Below, in pieces: positions 24,491 through 36,287 of a DNA stretch of 64,000 bases; position 1 is the stretch's first letter, and each line of letters starts with the position of its first letter. Source of the stretch: Oasisia sp. SBJ-2009. Lineage: Eukaryota > Annelida > Polychaeta > Sabellida > Siboglinidae. The notes below the pieces were generated by a model. The model saw only the letters and a list, made by a program, of their open reading frames with translations, did no database searches and had not been told where the DNA came from. The stretch spans positions 17,965,935 through 18,029,934 of the forward strand of contig OZ024857.1 of assembly GCA_964017155.1 (NCBI GenBank), read 5' to 3'. The translations under genes and the position numbers were made by a program.

Positions 24491-25232
24491 AGAAACACAG
24501 GCAGTGCACATGCATGCATTTTAATAGAGCCTGATATGTGTGATTTTGACAAAATTTGATCAGTATATCACTGACATAACTGCAGTGACTATGTAGAAAA
24601 ATCTCAGCTACAGATTCCCTATAGTCGGACAAAACGGTAACATACCCACCAGTGGAAAAACTAACAGTGCTCTGTGCCACAAATGGCAAAATTGCCGCTG
24701 AAGGTCGTCAATGAATGGTCATTTCACCACCAAACTTGATACAGCACTTCCGCTCTGACGACTGACCTGTGTTTTTATTTACGTAGCCAGACCCGGTAAT
24801 TGAGTTGTCGACGCGCATGGCTGGCTGTCAGTGCGGACAACAACACAACGTGCTAGCGATAAGAAATGCTGGCAGGAGAACGCTTTGCCAATCAGAGCTC
24901 GGTTCGCGTAGTACGGGAGAGCCCCATATGAATATCGGTCACGCCTCATGGTTCGTCTCGAATGTTCTAGGACTGGTTAGTTCATATTTTGAAAGTTAAT
25001 CGAGAAGAGGTCGAGTAAAAAAATTAATAGATATCGCAATACATGCATTTTATAAGATCGAGGGTAATGTGGTGTTGTTCTTGCTGTACCCGTACTAGTA
25101 TACACGGGCACGCACACGCACACGCACACGCACACGCACACGCACACGCACACACACACACACACACACACACGCAATCACGCATGCATGCACAGACACA
25201 CAGAGAAACATACACACACACACATATATGTA

Positions 25233-25312
<80 letters not shown>

Positions 25313-25313
25313 A
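24491..25313. other. Unassigned sequence with a (CACACG)n / (GT)n tract
   Basis: No gene recognised from 24491 to 25105. 25109-25175 is (CACACG)n and (CA)n; 25240-25305 is (GT)n, so the two can pair as a hairpin. Confidence 0.6.
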
Positions 25314-25705
25314 TTGTTCATACGTAGAAAAACGATATAAAGTAAGCAGTTTGCCAACAAAAAACATGTAGACCAAACACCATACATAACTAAAAAGAGC
25401 ATGATAATTTAACTTGATTGAAAAATTCCAATTAATTTATCAAATAGTAATCTTCAATTGACGTTCTAGCATACACAAATAGACAGGTCGCCAGACAGCT
25501 AAGAAAAAGTCAATATAATTATGTTTGTTTCTTATTTTGTCAACTTAACTCTTGAATTACGTTAATGTGTTTATATATGGGCGTTAATCGATGCGGGACG
25601 CGGAGGACACTTTTAAAACCGGATCGACACCCTTGCGTTTATGCATGTATTGGCTGTTGCATATAATCATTAAGATCTGCTGTGCAAAATGGCATCCATC
25701 CAGAT
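25314..25705 (+). repeat. Unclassified ~380-bp dispersed repeat, copy 1
   Basis: Matches 40538-40915 in the same orientation with few differences (shared GACAGGTCGCCAGACAGCTA, GATGCGGGACGCGGAGGACA). No coding frame and no obvious inverted ends. Confidence 0.8.
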
Positions 25706-26090
25706 GTGAAATATTGTAAAGTCGTCGTCCCGGTTTGCCTCAATATTAGACCCCTGTAGTTTCAAGTGGCGCAGCCAGAAGGGGGCACGGGTGCCATGCC
25801 CCCAAACCCGGAAACAATTGAATGGTGGGGAACGGAGGACCAATAATTGGCTGCCTGATTCATAGAGTCACAAAGTACAGTGGGTTTCATGATGCCTGTG
25901 TAAGATTTTCTTTCGCAGTCCTACCCGGCTACTAGACTAGGGTCAAATGTTCATAATTCACATAGGATTACGTTAGGAATTTTCCACTTCTGTCGCTGGC
26001 TGCAGCGTAAGAGTTGACAGAACAATGAAAACGTCATTCGTCTCAATTTGCATGATGGCTAATGGCTTTTATGATTCAACACAATAGTTA
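25706..26090. other. Unassigned; possible transposon terminus
   Basis: Contains AGTGGCGCAGCCAGAAGGGG at about 25769, a phrase resembling the ends of several invertebrate transposons; a reverse-oriented CTGGCTACGCCACTGG lies at about 39831. Too little to define an element. Confidence 0.3.
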
Positions 26091-26790
26091 GCCGGCTACT
26101 AGATTAGGGTCAAATTGAATGCTGTTGTTATTATTTTCTTTATATCACTGTCGTTAGGGGTTGGTTGACCATGATTTCCTTTTCCAATTGTTTCCATTCG
26201 TCTCCCACTGTTTTTAGGTCACTTTTAGTGCAATCCTCCATCGCACGTTTGGTCTTCCTCGCCTGCATTTCCCCTCCACTTTCTGGGTGCCTGCTCTCTT
26301 TGTCAGTTTTTCATCTCCCATTTTTCCACACGACCAGCCCATGTACTCCTCACCATTTCGCCTTAGAACTTTTCTTCACTCCAACCTCCACTTTCCTTTG
26401 ATCAATTTTCTCTTATCAGCTCTTTTATCTCCCACGATTATTCTTACCGGGTTGTTTTTCGCAAAACTGGAACCTCCTGATATTTCTCTCTTAGTGCCAT
26501 CGTCTCTAGTGCCGTTCATGTATGCTTGGGTACACACGAGCCGAGCACATTTCCTTTACGTCTACGTGATAAGCGTCTATCTCCAATCACCCCTTCCACT
26601 TTCCTCCAAGCGTTTGCCCCGGCTGTAACCCTCATTGTAGCCAAAGCAATTAATCTAGTCGATTTTGCACTGGGAAAATGCCATTTACTATCGTGAATTT
26701 ATAAATTGTTATACGTTGTGAAGTTACTGGTTGAACGCCAACACTTCACCACCTATGTTATGGTAGCGATGTGTAATTATTGTTTCATCA
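26091..26790 (-). pseudogene. LINE reverse-transcriptase C-terminal remnant (uninterrupted copy)
   Basis: Minus strand reads TWAGRVEKMGDEKLTKRAGT then GKCRRGRPNVRWR around 26350-26230, the basic GRP-x-x-RW segment found near the end of many LINE reverse transcriptases. Frame breaks occur. It is the continuous version of the fragment split at 9519/13759. Confidence 0.55.
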
Positions 26791-26842
26791 GAGTAAATGA
26801 CTACATGTTGGTAGTTGTCAAGATCTTTGTCAATAGGTTTGG

Positions 26843-26940
26843 TAGCCTCGGTTACCCAGGCTCCGTGAGGTGGCAGCACCTTTAAACCCCTCAGCTTCTC
26901 GGCGTAGTTTGGCAGTCGACCAACAGTCGGTTAAGCGAAC
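26843..26940. mobile_element. TAGCC MITE, short copy
   Basis: Starts TAGCCTCGGTTACCCAGGCT; ends near GGTTAAGCGAAC with a damaged terminus. Same internal words as the other copies. It lies between two LINE remnants. Confidence 0.7.
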
Positions 26941-27252
26941 AAGAACAAGATTATTATTTTTGACCCCAAAACAATTACATTAAATAATAGCAATAATATG
27001 CACATGAACAAATGTCACCATAAGTAATTAAGAATACATATGAAATTGGGGTCAGTGACTCCTGCTAAGACTAAAAAGTCGTATCACAGGAGCCACTTGG
27101 ATTATTACACATTATAGTATTTGTATTCATTCAATAGGATGTATGTCTCTTTATGTGTTAATCTATCCATAACACATGTGTACAAATTGAAATAATGAAA
27201 TAACACTACTTACAATACATAAGAACATATAACATTAGTTTGCATCTATCCA

Positions 27253-27303
<51 letters not shown>

Positions 27304-28354
27304 TTGAATTCTAATGATTTTGAAGATTTATCTGGCATACGTAACAATCAGATATTATATATGCGTTGTGGTATCTTTGCAAAAGACTTGTTTTTAAGTA
27401 AACCCATATAAACTGTGGGTAATAATCTTTGCCAAAACTAATTCTGGAGAATCGTTTATTGTATGGGGCAAGTTGTGTTTAAGGCATTTTTTTGCAAATT
27501 CATGTCTTGTCATGTGTGTATATTTGTTGCTTTGCGAGTATCATGACTGTGTATATTGTAATTGGGTATAATATTCCAATTTAAGAAATAAACAGGCAAA
27601 ATACCATGCCTATATTTATAAAAAAATGTGTAGTTCTTGCACTTTTAATAGATCACCTAATTTCAAAATTTCGAGTGTTTTAAAAATTGGTTCTGTATGT
27701 GAATTGTACCTGTTCAATGTTATTATTCGAATTGCCTTTTTTGGATTCTCAACATTCGGCTACCTTTGTATACCCAAACTGTAATACAATAATTAATATG
27801 TGATAGGATTAGATAATTGTATAAAAGTTTGTTAATGTCTAGTAGTAGTACATACTTTAGTTTGTTTAAAACGCCCGTAAACATTTATTTGCTATTTTAT
27901 TTACGTGTTTTTTCCAAGTAAGATTTGAGTTCAGAGTTAATCCTAGAAAATTAAATTCATCCAACTGTTCCATGTTTATATTATCGATTTTAAGAGTAAG
28001 AGTTTGCATCTCTTTTTAGGTACATGAAAAATCATATATTTTTCTTTGTTTAAGGACAATCTATTAACATTTAGCCATTCCATAACTTTACAGAGTTCGT
28101 AACTTATTAAAAATTCTACACTTTTGTTTTGATGTTGTGTACGATATCGATAAATTGGTTTAATGTACAAGAGAGTGTTGTATCATCTGCGTACATAATG
28201 AAGTTATATATATTACTGACTTGTGGAAAATTATTAATATAAATAGTAAACAATAAATAAAGGTCCTAAGATTGAACTTTGTGGAACTCCGATATTTATT
28301 GGAAGGAGTTCTGATTTCATTTCATCAATTTCAACATACTGTGATATCGGTTTC
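26941..28354 (-). pseudogene. Jockey/CR1-type LINE reverse-transcriptase relic
   Basis: Read on the minus strand from about 28310: GVPQSSILGPL, YADDTTLS, then LNVNRLSLNKEKYMIFHVPK (28080-28020), FNFLGLTLNSNLTWKKHVNK (27960-27900), HINYCITVW and, with stops, LLRIQK and YKYRHGILPVYF (to about 27590). This order is reverse-transcriptase motifs B' to E and the C-terminal segment of Jockey-superfamily LINEs. Several stops and frameshifts make it dead. 27250-27303 is a (TA)n tract in its 3' part. Confidence 0.8.
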
Positions 28355-29082
28355 TTATAGTTGCATTCTGACTTCCGCCATGTTTAAAATACAATTTACC
28401 AGTAAACCAGCATTCCCCATACACTATATATTGTTTTCCTCAACTACCTGTCAACTTATTTTCACATAATATGCCATTTTAAGATAAAAAGCAGCAAAAG
28501 ACGAAAAATTGTCCTGGTGAGCCTCACCAGTTAAAATTCTCTGATTGGTTTAGACCTCGATGAAATGAATTCCAGTGAAAAGGGCTGTCAGGAAACCACA
28601 CTAGGGCCACACTAAAAGGCGAATCACAATTGGCAGACCGCACGGAAACGACATACCACATTCACAAAGATGCCACCGCTCGATACGCACCACATTTACG
28701 GCATGTCCAGTTGCACACATACAAACTATCGCTGGCTACGCGCATGTACGGTCAATGGCTAATTGAGCATGATTTAAATAACTAGGGTACTGTTGCCTAA
28801 TGGCGCCTCTAGCGACTAACGTAGATATGTGGAACCGCCTTTTAGTTTGCCCCATCGTTTACTTACGTTGACCGGAGAGTTCCGATGGTAAAAATAGATC
28901 GACTTTTGGGAAACTCCAGAGCCGTTGTTTGATGCAAACTTATATTTGATCAAATAACGTATAAATCCACAAAGTGAGACATGTGGTAGGAAGTGTACTA
29001 ATAAGCAAATATCGGTCATGGTGTACATTGACTTTTCTAAAATGCGTTAAAAAGGGGAAATGATGTCAGAATGCAACTTTAA
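28355..29082. mobile_element. MITE with TTA(T/A)AGTTGCATTCTGAC inverted ends
   Basis: Left end TTATAGTTGCATTCTGAC (28355) and right end GTCAGAATGCAACTTTAA (to 29082) form an 18-bp inverted repeat with one mismatch. 728 bp, no coding frame of note. Ends with or near TTAA suggest a piggyBac- or Kolobok-type target, but the left side reads TTAT, so this is uncertain. It truncates the LINE relic on its left and abuts the 2.2-kb repeat on its right. Confidence 0.6.
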
Positions 29083-31287
29083 GTTAACAATTAAACACTG
29101 GGACTACGTGTGGCACACCAAACGCTAGTTATACAACAGATTGGCAGGAAACACGACTAATGCATTAATGACGCGCGTAAATCCGAAATTCGCTGGTCAC
29201 ATTTGATCAACTTTGTAAGCCTTTAAGCTTTCAGCTAAGTAGACTTTAGTATTATTATTATTTAGTAGTATGACTACAGTGTCCCAATGATATAAACATA
29301 GAAATAATTGTTAAAATATCGGTAGAAATTGTGCTAAAATGAAATAAATACGTAAATAAAAATATACAGTTGAAAAGGTCAGTTCTACGGATTGTGTGTT
29401 ATTTCTTATTGTACGATAGATATTCCCAACTGTCACCATCGTTAGACTACAGAAACTCAAAATATACTAGTAAAAAGTAAACAAAAAGAATTTCGTTAAA
29501 AATTAAAAGTTAACGAAGTAAATTTACTTGGCGACACCATATTCGGGAAGAAGATACCATTCAGTTGACAGCCTACTTGTGGCTATGGTTGATACTAATC
29601 TGCTATGATACTTACGCAAGTACAAGGGCCGAGTTGTCTCGGGAAGGGGGCCGAGTTGTTTTGGATCGAGCAGTCCGTGGGCCGCGTTGCCTGCCCACCG
29701 AACACTGACTGAGCTTAAACTGAGACATTTATAATACAATTTTAATAATTCCTATTCATTTGACTGGTGTGTATGTATATCCTGAAATGTGGCGACAGGT
29801 TGTTGTCAATGGGTTTGCTGCTGCAGGGCGAAGTGTACGTGTGTCAGCTGGTCGGTCAGGCGTCACGGGTCAAGGGTATGGGCATAGGGGTTGATATGAA
29901 TAGTTCCACGTAGCCAGCCGCACAGTCAACGAAGGGAGTTGCAGGTACAACATTGTGCGGTGAGTTTCAGTCTAACTGTCACTTCAGGATCAGTTTATGG
30001 TATAAACCTTAAGCTTCAACAAAAAGATCTGCTTCGGTTGGTTCAGGTAGATTGATAAATAATAGAAGTTGTAAAACCAACCTGTTGCGAATTACATAAC
30101 TAGTTGCAACTATGCCAAGATTTAATGTTTTGTTGTGGTGGTGAATAAGGACTAAAACGTGACCCAGTCATACATTTTGTTGGCCAGTTTCTGGGCAGCC
30201 ATTTTGGCCTACATATGTGTGATTGGATTCTTCTTGTTCATGTTGTAGTGGAAACATGGACACTTGAAGAATAACTCCATAGTTGTTGGCAGGATGTCTG
30301 GAAACTGTAGCAAATATGTTCTTGTGACATGATCAGTGAAAGAAGGAAATTACTACATTCCACTTGAGGACAGTTACATTATTTTATATACATCGGCGGC
30401 CATAATTGAATTATTAATTGATCACTAAAACAGTAAGCATGCACTGCAAAAGTTAGGTAGTCTGCCAATGTTATGTTTTCTCTGCCACTTGCATGTACAG
30501 CAGCTAACTAGTGTTGCTGTGTGCAGGTCGACATTTCTATATTTTAGTGCAGCCTCTTTGAAGGCATACACTTGTCTGTAGTAGAACTGTACAGCAGCGT
30601 TTAATCTTTAGGCCAAGCTGCTTATTACATGTACGATGTAGTTATAGGCTGTATGCAATGCGGTTATAATTTTTTTCTAGCTAAAACGTTTATATGATGA
30701 GAAACCTTAAATTGTGTTGAGACAATTTTGAACAGTTGTTGTATTCTACGAACAGTTGTGAATAATGTAACATTAATTAGTTGAAGATGTATGCAGGCCC
30801 ATGCGGGGCACCACCATTTGCAGCCTTCGCCGTCGGCAGACCTTACGCCAGACGCCATAAATGTTCACCTATCGCTGAAAAGGATGTTATCAGTTCTAAG
30901 CCCATTTCAGCGCCAACAAAGCGAACTGTGTTTCTACGCCAGTGCCGCGGGTTATGCGCCGTCGTGGTTGCCGTAAATAAGTATCATGTGATGTTTACAT
31001 CAGCCAATCACGGGTTCGTCATGGCGGTGCATGGGATTTTCCCCAACATTTCCGGTCAGGGTCAGAGCACAGTTAAACTTCCTGGTGTGACCCATACGAA
31101 TGTAGTATCTTAATAATTGTGTCATTTGAGATTTCGAAAAATTATGTTTATGTGAAATGAATACAGTAGGGCAGGCATACTAGTAGATTCAGTGATATGA
31201 TTTATCTGCAGTGTAATGACGCGTGTTAGGCAGAGTGTAGTTGGCGTAGTGATTCTTAGGCATTTTTCTTACATGCCCCTGTGGATG
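29083..31287 (+). repeat. Unclassified 2.2-kb dispersed repeat, copy 2
   Basis: High-identity counterpart of 22257-24490. The plus-strand frame at 30781-31113 (110 aa, starts MYAGPCGAPPFAAF) is open here; it is not recognised and may be chance. The copy is cut at 31287 by a TAGCC MITE inside a phrase that continues in copy 1. Confidence 0.75.
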
Positions 31288-31697
31288 TAGCCTCGGTTAC
31301 CCAGACTCCGTGAGGTGGCAGCACTTTTAAGCCCCTCAACTTCGCCTGTGGAAAGAGTGGGTCTTAAGTTTCTAACATCCGAGTAGCCTTACCCCAGATT
31401 AGGGTAGAGACGCTGATTGGCTCTCAGGCCAACTATGAAATAAAAATTAAAATAACGATATACTTTTACAAGATAATAATAGCATATGAAAAGTATTCAA
31501 CATTGAACTTATATTAACACAAAAGTAAGTAACAATTCAAATTTACAGTTGTTTATAAAATACGAATTAAGGCAGGATTAACCAGTATCCGCGAGGTGGC
31601 AGCATTGTCTAGCCCCACACGGATAGCATACAAATTAAATAAGGATACCTTTTTATCAAATAATGCTGTAGTATAAACACTATTCAGAAGTAAACTT
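31288..31697. mobile_element. TAGCC MITE, 3'-truncated copy
   Basis: Starts TAGCCTCGGTTACCCAGACT and matches 48610-49030, including two of the three internal GTGAGGTGGCAGCA-type repeats, but the third repeat and the GCGAGACTA end are missing. Confidence 0.75.
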
Positions 31698-32674
31698 ATG
31701 CAGTTTTCTGTTGTGGACAAATTCACTACAAAAACCTGAAAGAAAGCAAAACAATTGTTTACCATGACAGCTATTTGAAAGCAACTGTGTGCAGATCTTA
31801 CTATGTAGGTTACAGAAATAACCATCTGTATGCCACAAATCACTACATTACGGTTATACAGGTGCACTTAATTTAATGTATCTCTGAACATTATTATTTG
31901 CCCACTCTAATATTTTCAGGGACACTAATATAGGATATTGTGTACACAATATGTGCAAATTCAGAGGGAGGGAGGGAGGGAGGGAGGGGGGAGGGAGGGA
32001 GGGAGGGGGAGGGAGGGAGGGAGGGAGGGGGAGAAGTAGGGAGTGAGGGAGATATTCATGTTCTTTCAACTTTAAGATAATTAATCCTATGCCATTTTTT
32101 TAATTAAGGGTATGTGGACAACATTTAAATAACTATTTAAAATGTCTCAACTGAGTACGATCGCCAACTGAGTTAAACTGACAGTACCTGATTATCGGCC
32201 AGCCAGTTGTGAACAGTTCAATATCCTTACATCATGGACACATCATGTGCATCAACCATCAACCGAGTAAGCACTGTCACCTATGAACACATAAGTCTTG
32301 TTATAAACTGAATTTTCAATAAAATGTAACTGAAAATTTGCCTACCCGCCATTTTTATGCCAATGCTGTCATCTAGTGATCAACTGTTCAATCCATATGC
32401 TAGAAATGCTAGCTGTATTAATGCCATAGACTCTGTGATTAATACACATAAATTAAATGGACTGATAATTTGATACATCTGATATCAAGCTGCACAAATA
32501 CGCAATTTTCATTCTTTCAACTATAAAGAAGTCTTCACAGAAATTCAAACAACTTCCATAATGCTGTTTCTTTAAAGTACTCTGTTAGTTAATATGCTTT
32601 TGCTGACAACTGGCTCCACTTGGCGGACAAAATACAGATAGGATTGTAATTATAGAAAAATATAAAAATTAATG
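31698..32674. other. Unassigned sequence with a GGGA tract
   Basis: No gene recognised. It includes the purine tract at 31965-32033 listed separately. Confidence 0.4.
31965..32033 (+). repeat. (GGGA)n tract, quadruplex-capable
   Basis: About 17 tandem GGGA units with some longer G runs. Many runs of three or more G at short spacing satisfy the usual G-quadruplex pattern on the + strand. Confidence 0.9.
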
Positions 32675-32877
32675 TACCCAGCTAACAAAAGCAGGTTATC
32701 AGAACGTTAGCAGAACGTTATTTCCAAGTTACGATAACGTTAGCTGGTAACGTACTCCTAACGTTTTTTTAGAAAGTTTTCTTGACGTTCCCTTAACGTT
32801 ACATATGGGAATGTTACTGCGTAACCTAATTATAACCTTTTGCTAACGTTACGGAAACGTTACGTGTTTGCTGGGTA
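32675..32877. mobile_element. Short inverted-repeat element built from AACGTT words
   Basis: About 200 bp running TA-CCCAGCTAACA ... TGTTTGCTGGG-TA. The ends are inverted and flanked by TA, as in Tc1/mariner-type MITEs. Inside, AACGTT occurs seven times in alternating contexts (GTTAGC, GTTACG), making the whole element fold on itself. No coding capacity. Confidence 0.65.
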
Positions 32878-32879
32878 GC

Positions 32880-32922
<43 letters not shown>

Positions 32923-32967
32923 CTTTCATAAAATACCATTCAAATACCATTCAAATACCACTGATAT

Positions 32968-33227
32968 CCCTTGGCAAAAAAACTTTAAATTATCTATAGA
33001 ATATTCTATAGGATTTTTGCTTATAGTTTTCTATAGACAAATCTATAGAATTCTTTAGAAAACTATAGAAAAATCTATAAAATGATATAGAAAACTTTAG
33101 GACACACAAAATCTATAGAAAATTCTGTAGAATGCTATAGAAAACTGCAAAATTCTATAGAATTCTACAGAATTCTATAAAAATCTATAGAAAATCTATA
33201 GTTTTCTATAGCATTTTTTGCCAAGGG
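32968..33227. mobile_element. Short inverted-repeat element built from CTATAG words
   Basis: 260 bp with inverted ends CCCTTGGCAAAAAA / TTTTTTGCCAAGGG. Between them CTATAG occurs eleven times, mostly as TCTATAGAA. Same architecture as the neighbouring AACGTT element 90 bp away but with a different word. Between the two lies (TA)n at 32883-32920. Confidence 0.75.
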
Positions 33228-33390
33228 AAATGACGGAAATCCCACTTTGAAACATCAAAATGTTGAGTAAGATTACAAAGTCATTGAATCTCGCTCATGG
33301 ATGGAGCTATCGCAAAAGGAAGGACAGAGAAACGTTATAATGGCCGCCTATGGAAAACGCAAATGTGGTCATAGGCCAGCTCAACGATCC

Positions 33391-36287
33391 CCGGTGTCGC
33401 GGTCCAGAACGTCGATGCAGTCCAGAACGTCAAAAGGTTAGCGATTCATGTCAAAAGGTTAGCGGTTCATGTCAAAGGTTAGCGGTTCATGGCAAAGGTT
33501 AGCACAACGGTATGCAACGTCGAGCGGTCCAGAACGTCGTTCCCGGTATGCACATGCGCGCCGAACTGGCGTAACCTCGGGTGACCTCAGGTGGCCGATC
33601 AACTTTGACCCCGTGCCAGAATGTCGAGACTGAGTTCATGACCCTCGCGGCGACAGTGTTACATAATAAATAATTTCTGCGCGCTGCTGCGACGACCTAA
33701 TTTTCGACCCCCTACGTTGCACACTACAGGCCCGTTACATCCAATACATTCAACTAGTAGACAGTTACATATATCCTAAACTGCCAGAGTTATATGTCAC
33801 GAAGACGCGGGGATTTGTATTCAATGCTGCACGTAGTATAGACTGCATTGAAAACCATGGCTGTAACGAAGCCATAACGTGCACAACGCTCTGAGACAAG
33901 GACATTAAGAAAACACTGTTTATAAATAACTACAAGTAACGATGATTGTGAGGTTTTGTTATGCGTATTAATAATATTTGCAAGAAAGGAAGCGCATCAA
34001 TATAATCAGGTATAATGTAAAAGAATTTCAATTTATCAGAAATATGAATGAGGATAAAATGGCATCATTTTCCAATGAACTAAGTCAACAAACCTGGGAA
34101 AGTGTGCTAAAAACTGATGATGTTAATCAAGCATATGACTCTTTTCTACACATATTTATGGATATATTTAGCAAACACTGTCCAGTAAAAATATAAAGCA
34201 TTCATTGTAATGAGATCTGCAGAAGCAGAAAAAAAATACATCTATATATACATCTATATTAAGAATTACAGAAAAAACTATTATAGCTCGATGTTAGAAA
34301 AACAAAAAGCAAATGTTAAAGAGATCTGGAAAATACTAAATGAAGTAATTAACAAACGCAAAAATAAGCCAACATGTCCAGAATACTTTATAAAAAACAA
34401 CAAGAGATTTTCAAAGAAAGAACATATTGTTAATGGATTTAATAACTTCTTTACAAATGTTGGCCCCAACTTAGCACAACATATTCCCTTACCTAAAAAC
34501 GATACAACTATTTATGATTACTTAGAAGAAATCATTAAATATACTATGTTTCTAAGTCCTGTTGATGACTTAGAAATTATTAGAACTGTTCAACATTTTA
34601 AAAATAAAAGTTCAACTGATTTCAGTGACAATAGCATGAGCCTGCTTTAAAAAGTAATTTCTAAAATAGTTAAGCCATTTGCTCATATATGTAACGTTTA
34701 ATTTCAAACAGGTGTTTTTCCAAACAAATTGAAAATAGCTAAAGTTATTCCGCTATATAAGGCTGGATAAAAAAAGTGTTTACAAATTACAGGCCAATAT
34801 CTTTATTACCACAAATCTCAAAAATTCTGGAAAAACTATATAACAACAGATTGGACATGTTCATTGATAATTGTAACATACTCAGTCCAAGTCAGTATGG
34901 GTTTAGACCTATCATGTCAACAACTGAGGCTCTTTTAGATTTGGTAGAAGAAATTACAACTTCATTAGAAAATACAAGTATACTGTTGGAGTATTTATTG
35001 ACCTAAATAAGGCCTTTGATACTGTTGATCATGATATACTGTGTAAAAAACTGCATTTCTATGATTTGTGTGGTGTCGCATAGGAATGGATTCAGAATTA
35101 TTTAGAAAATAGAAAGCAATTTGTCAGTTTTAATAACTGTCATTCAGAAATACTAAATGTATCGTGTGGTGTCCCTCAGGGTTCCATTTTGGTACCAAAA
35201 TTATTTATCATGTATATTAATGACATCTGTAAAGTCTCACAAGTGTTCAAGTATATTTTATTTGCTGATGATACAAATCTCTTATGTTGTGATAGAGACT
35301 TAAATCAACTTGTTCGGGTGATAAATGGTGGATTAGAACAACTGCAGACATGGTTTTTTGTTAATAGATTGTCTCTTAATATATCAAAAACTAATTACAT
35401 GATTTTTGGTAATCGCAGAATATCTGCAGATATTTGTGTTAGAATAAATAAAGAGAACATCAATAGAGTAAATGACACACAATTTTTAGGTGTAATAATT
35501 TATGGCAAATTAAACTGGAAAAGTCACATTTTATCAATAAGATCTAAACTGTCACAATGTTGTGCTATTATGTATAGAGCCAGTTCCTTGATTAACAAAC
35601 ATGGTTTGCATATTTTGTACTATTCTCTTTTCATGCCTTATATTATGTATTGTGGCGAAGTATGGGATAACACATATGCTACACTACTTTGCCAACATAA
35701 ATTAGATAACTAAATTAAACATTCTGATTGTTTATTTTTATAAAGGTTTTTTCTTCAATAAATGTCACCATGTCTTATTTTCGGTTAAATGTCGTATGGT
35801 TATACATGTAAATAGTGTTGTCGCACCTTCTGTTGCACTGTTCAGATACTTTATGTATGTAATTAAGCAATTATAATGGTAAACATGATAAGTATTGTAC
35901 TTCTTTTACCCTTTTTTCAACAATTTGTATTGTATGCACTGTACGTATAATGTAGTAGTAGTAATTGTTGTAGTTGAAATAAATTTCAATTCAATAAATG
36001 ATTAACATAAACTTTCATATGCATGGTTCACTCATATGTTAATTCGGCAGTCACCATGTTTACGCTGGACACAGTAGACGTTAACCTTTGTCATGCATGT
36101 AAGAAGTCATTAAACAACACTCAAAACGAGGTGGAACGACAACCTGGACCGGATAGACATTCCAGACTGGCTAGCTGCGGGCCGTATCGTCGCGCTAACC
36201 TTCGCCATGAATCGCTAACCTTTGATGTGAACCGCTAACCTTTTGACATGAACTGCTAACCTTCGACGTTCTGGACCGCGACACCGG
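33391..36287. mobile_element. Fold-back element with tandem 20-bp repeats in its arms
   Basis: Ends CCGGTGTCGCGGTCCAGAACGT and its complement (36266-36287). Each arm then holds three to four tandem copies of a ~20-bp unit, AAAGGTTAGCGGTTCATGTC and variants (33430-33510 and, inverted, 36195-36262). The interior is a dead LINE with its own 3' end, so the LINE is nested or captured. Arms with internal direct repeats are typical of fold-back transposons; family unassigned. Confidence 0.65.
33950..36010 (+). pseudogene. Jockey/CR1-type LINE, 5'-truncated and frameshifted
   Basis: Successive pieces read SKHCPVKI (34165-34193), a helical segment with FNNFFTNVGPNLAQHI (34435-34480), NYRPISLLPQISKILEK (34785 on), QYGFRPIMSTTEALLDLV, FIDLNKAFDTVDHDIL (35000 on), an in-frame stop before EWIQNYLENRKQF, GVPQGSIL (35168 on), YILFADDTNLLCCD with the catalytic ADD, LSLNISKTNYMIFG and FLGVIIYGKLNWKSHI. 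These are reverse-transcriptase motifs 0 to E in order. At least one stop and several frameshifts; no endonuclease seen. The 3' end is AATTCAATAAATG near 36000. Confidence 0.85.

Noticed and set aside
22257..31287. LTR pair of a single giant retrotransposon
   Set aside because: The two 2.2-kb copies lack TG...CA ends and the space between them holds an unrelated minus-strand LINE and MITEs, so the idea is not supported.
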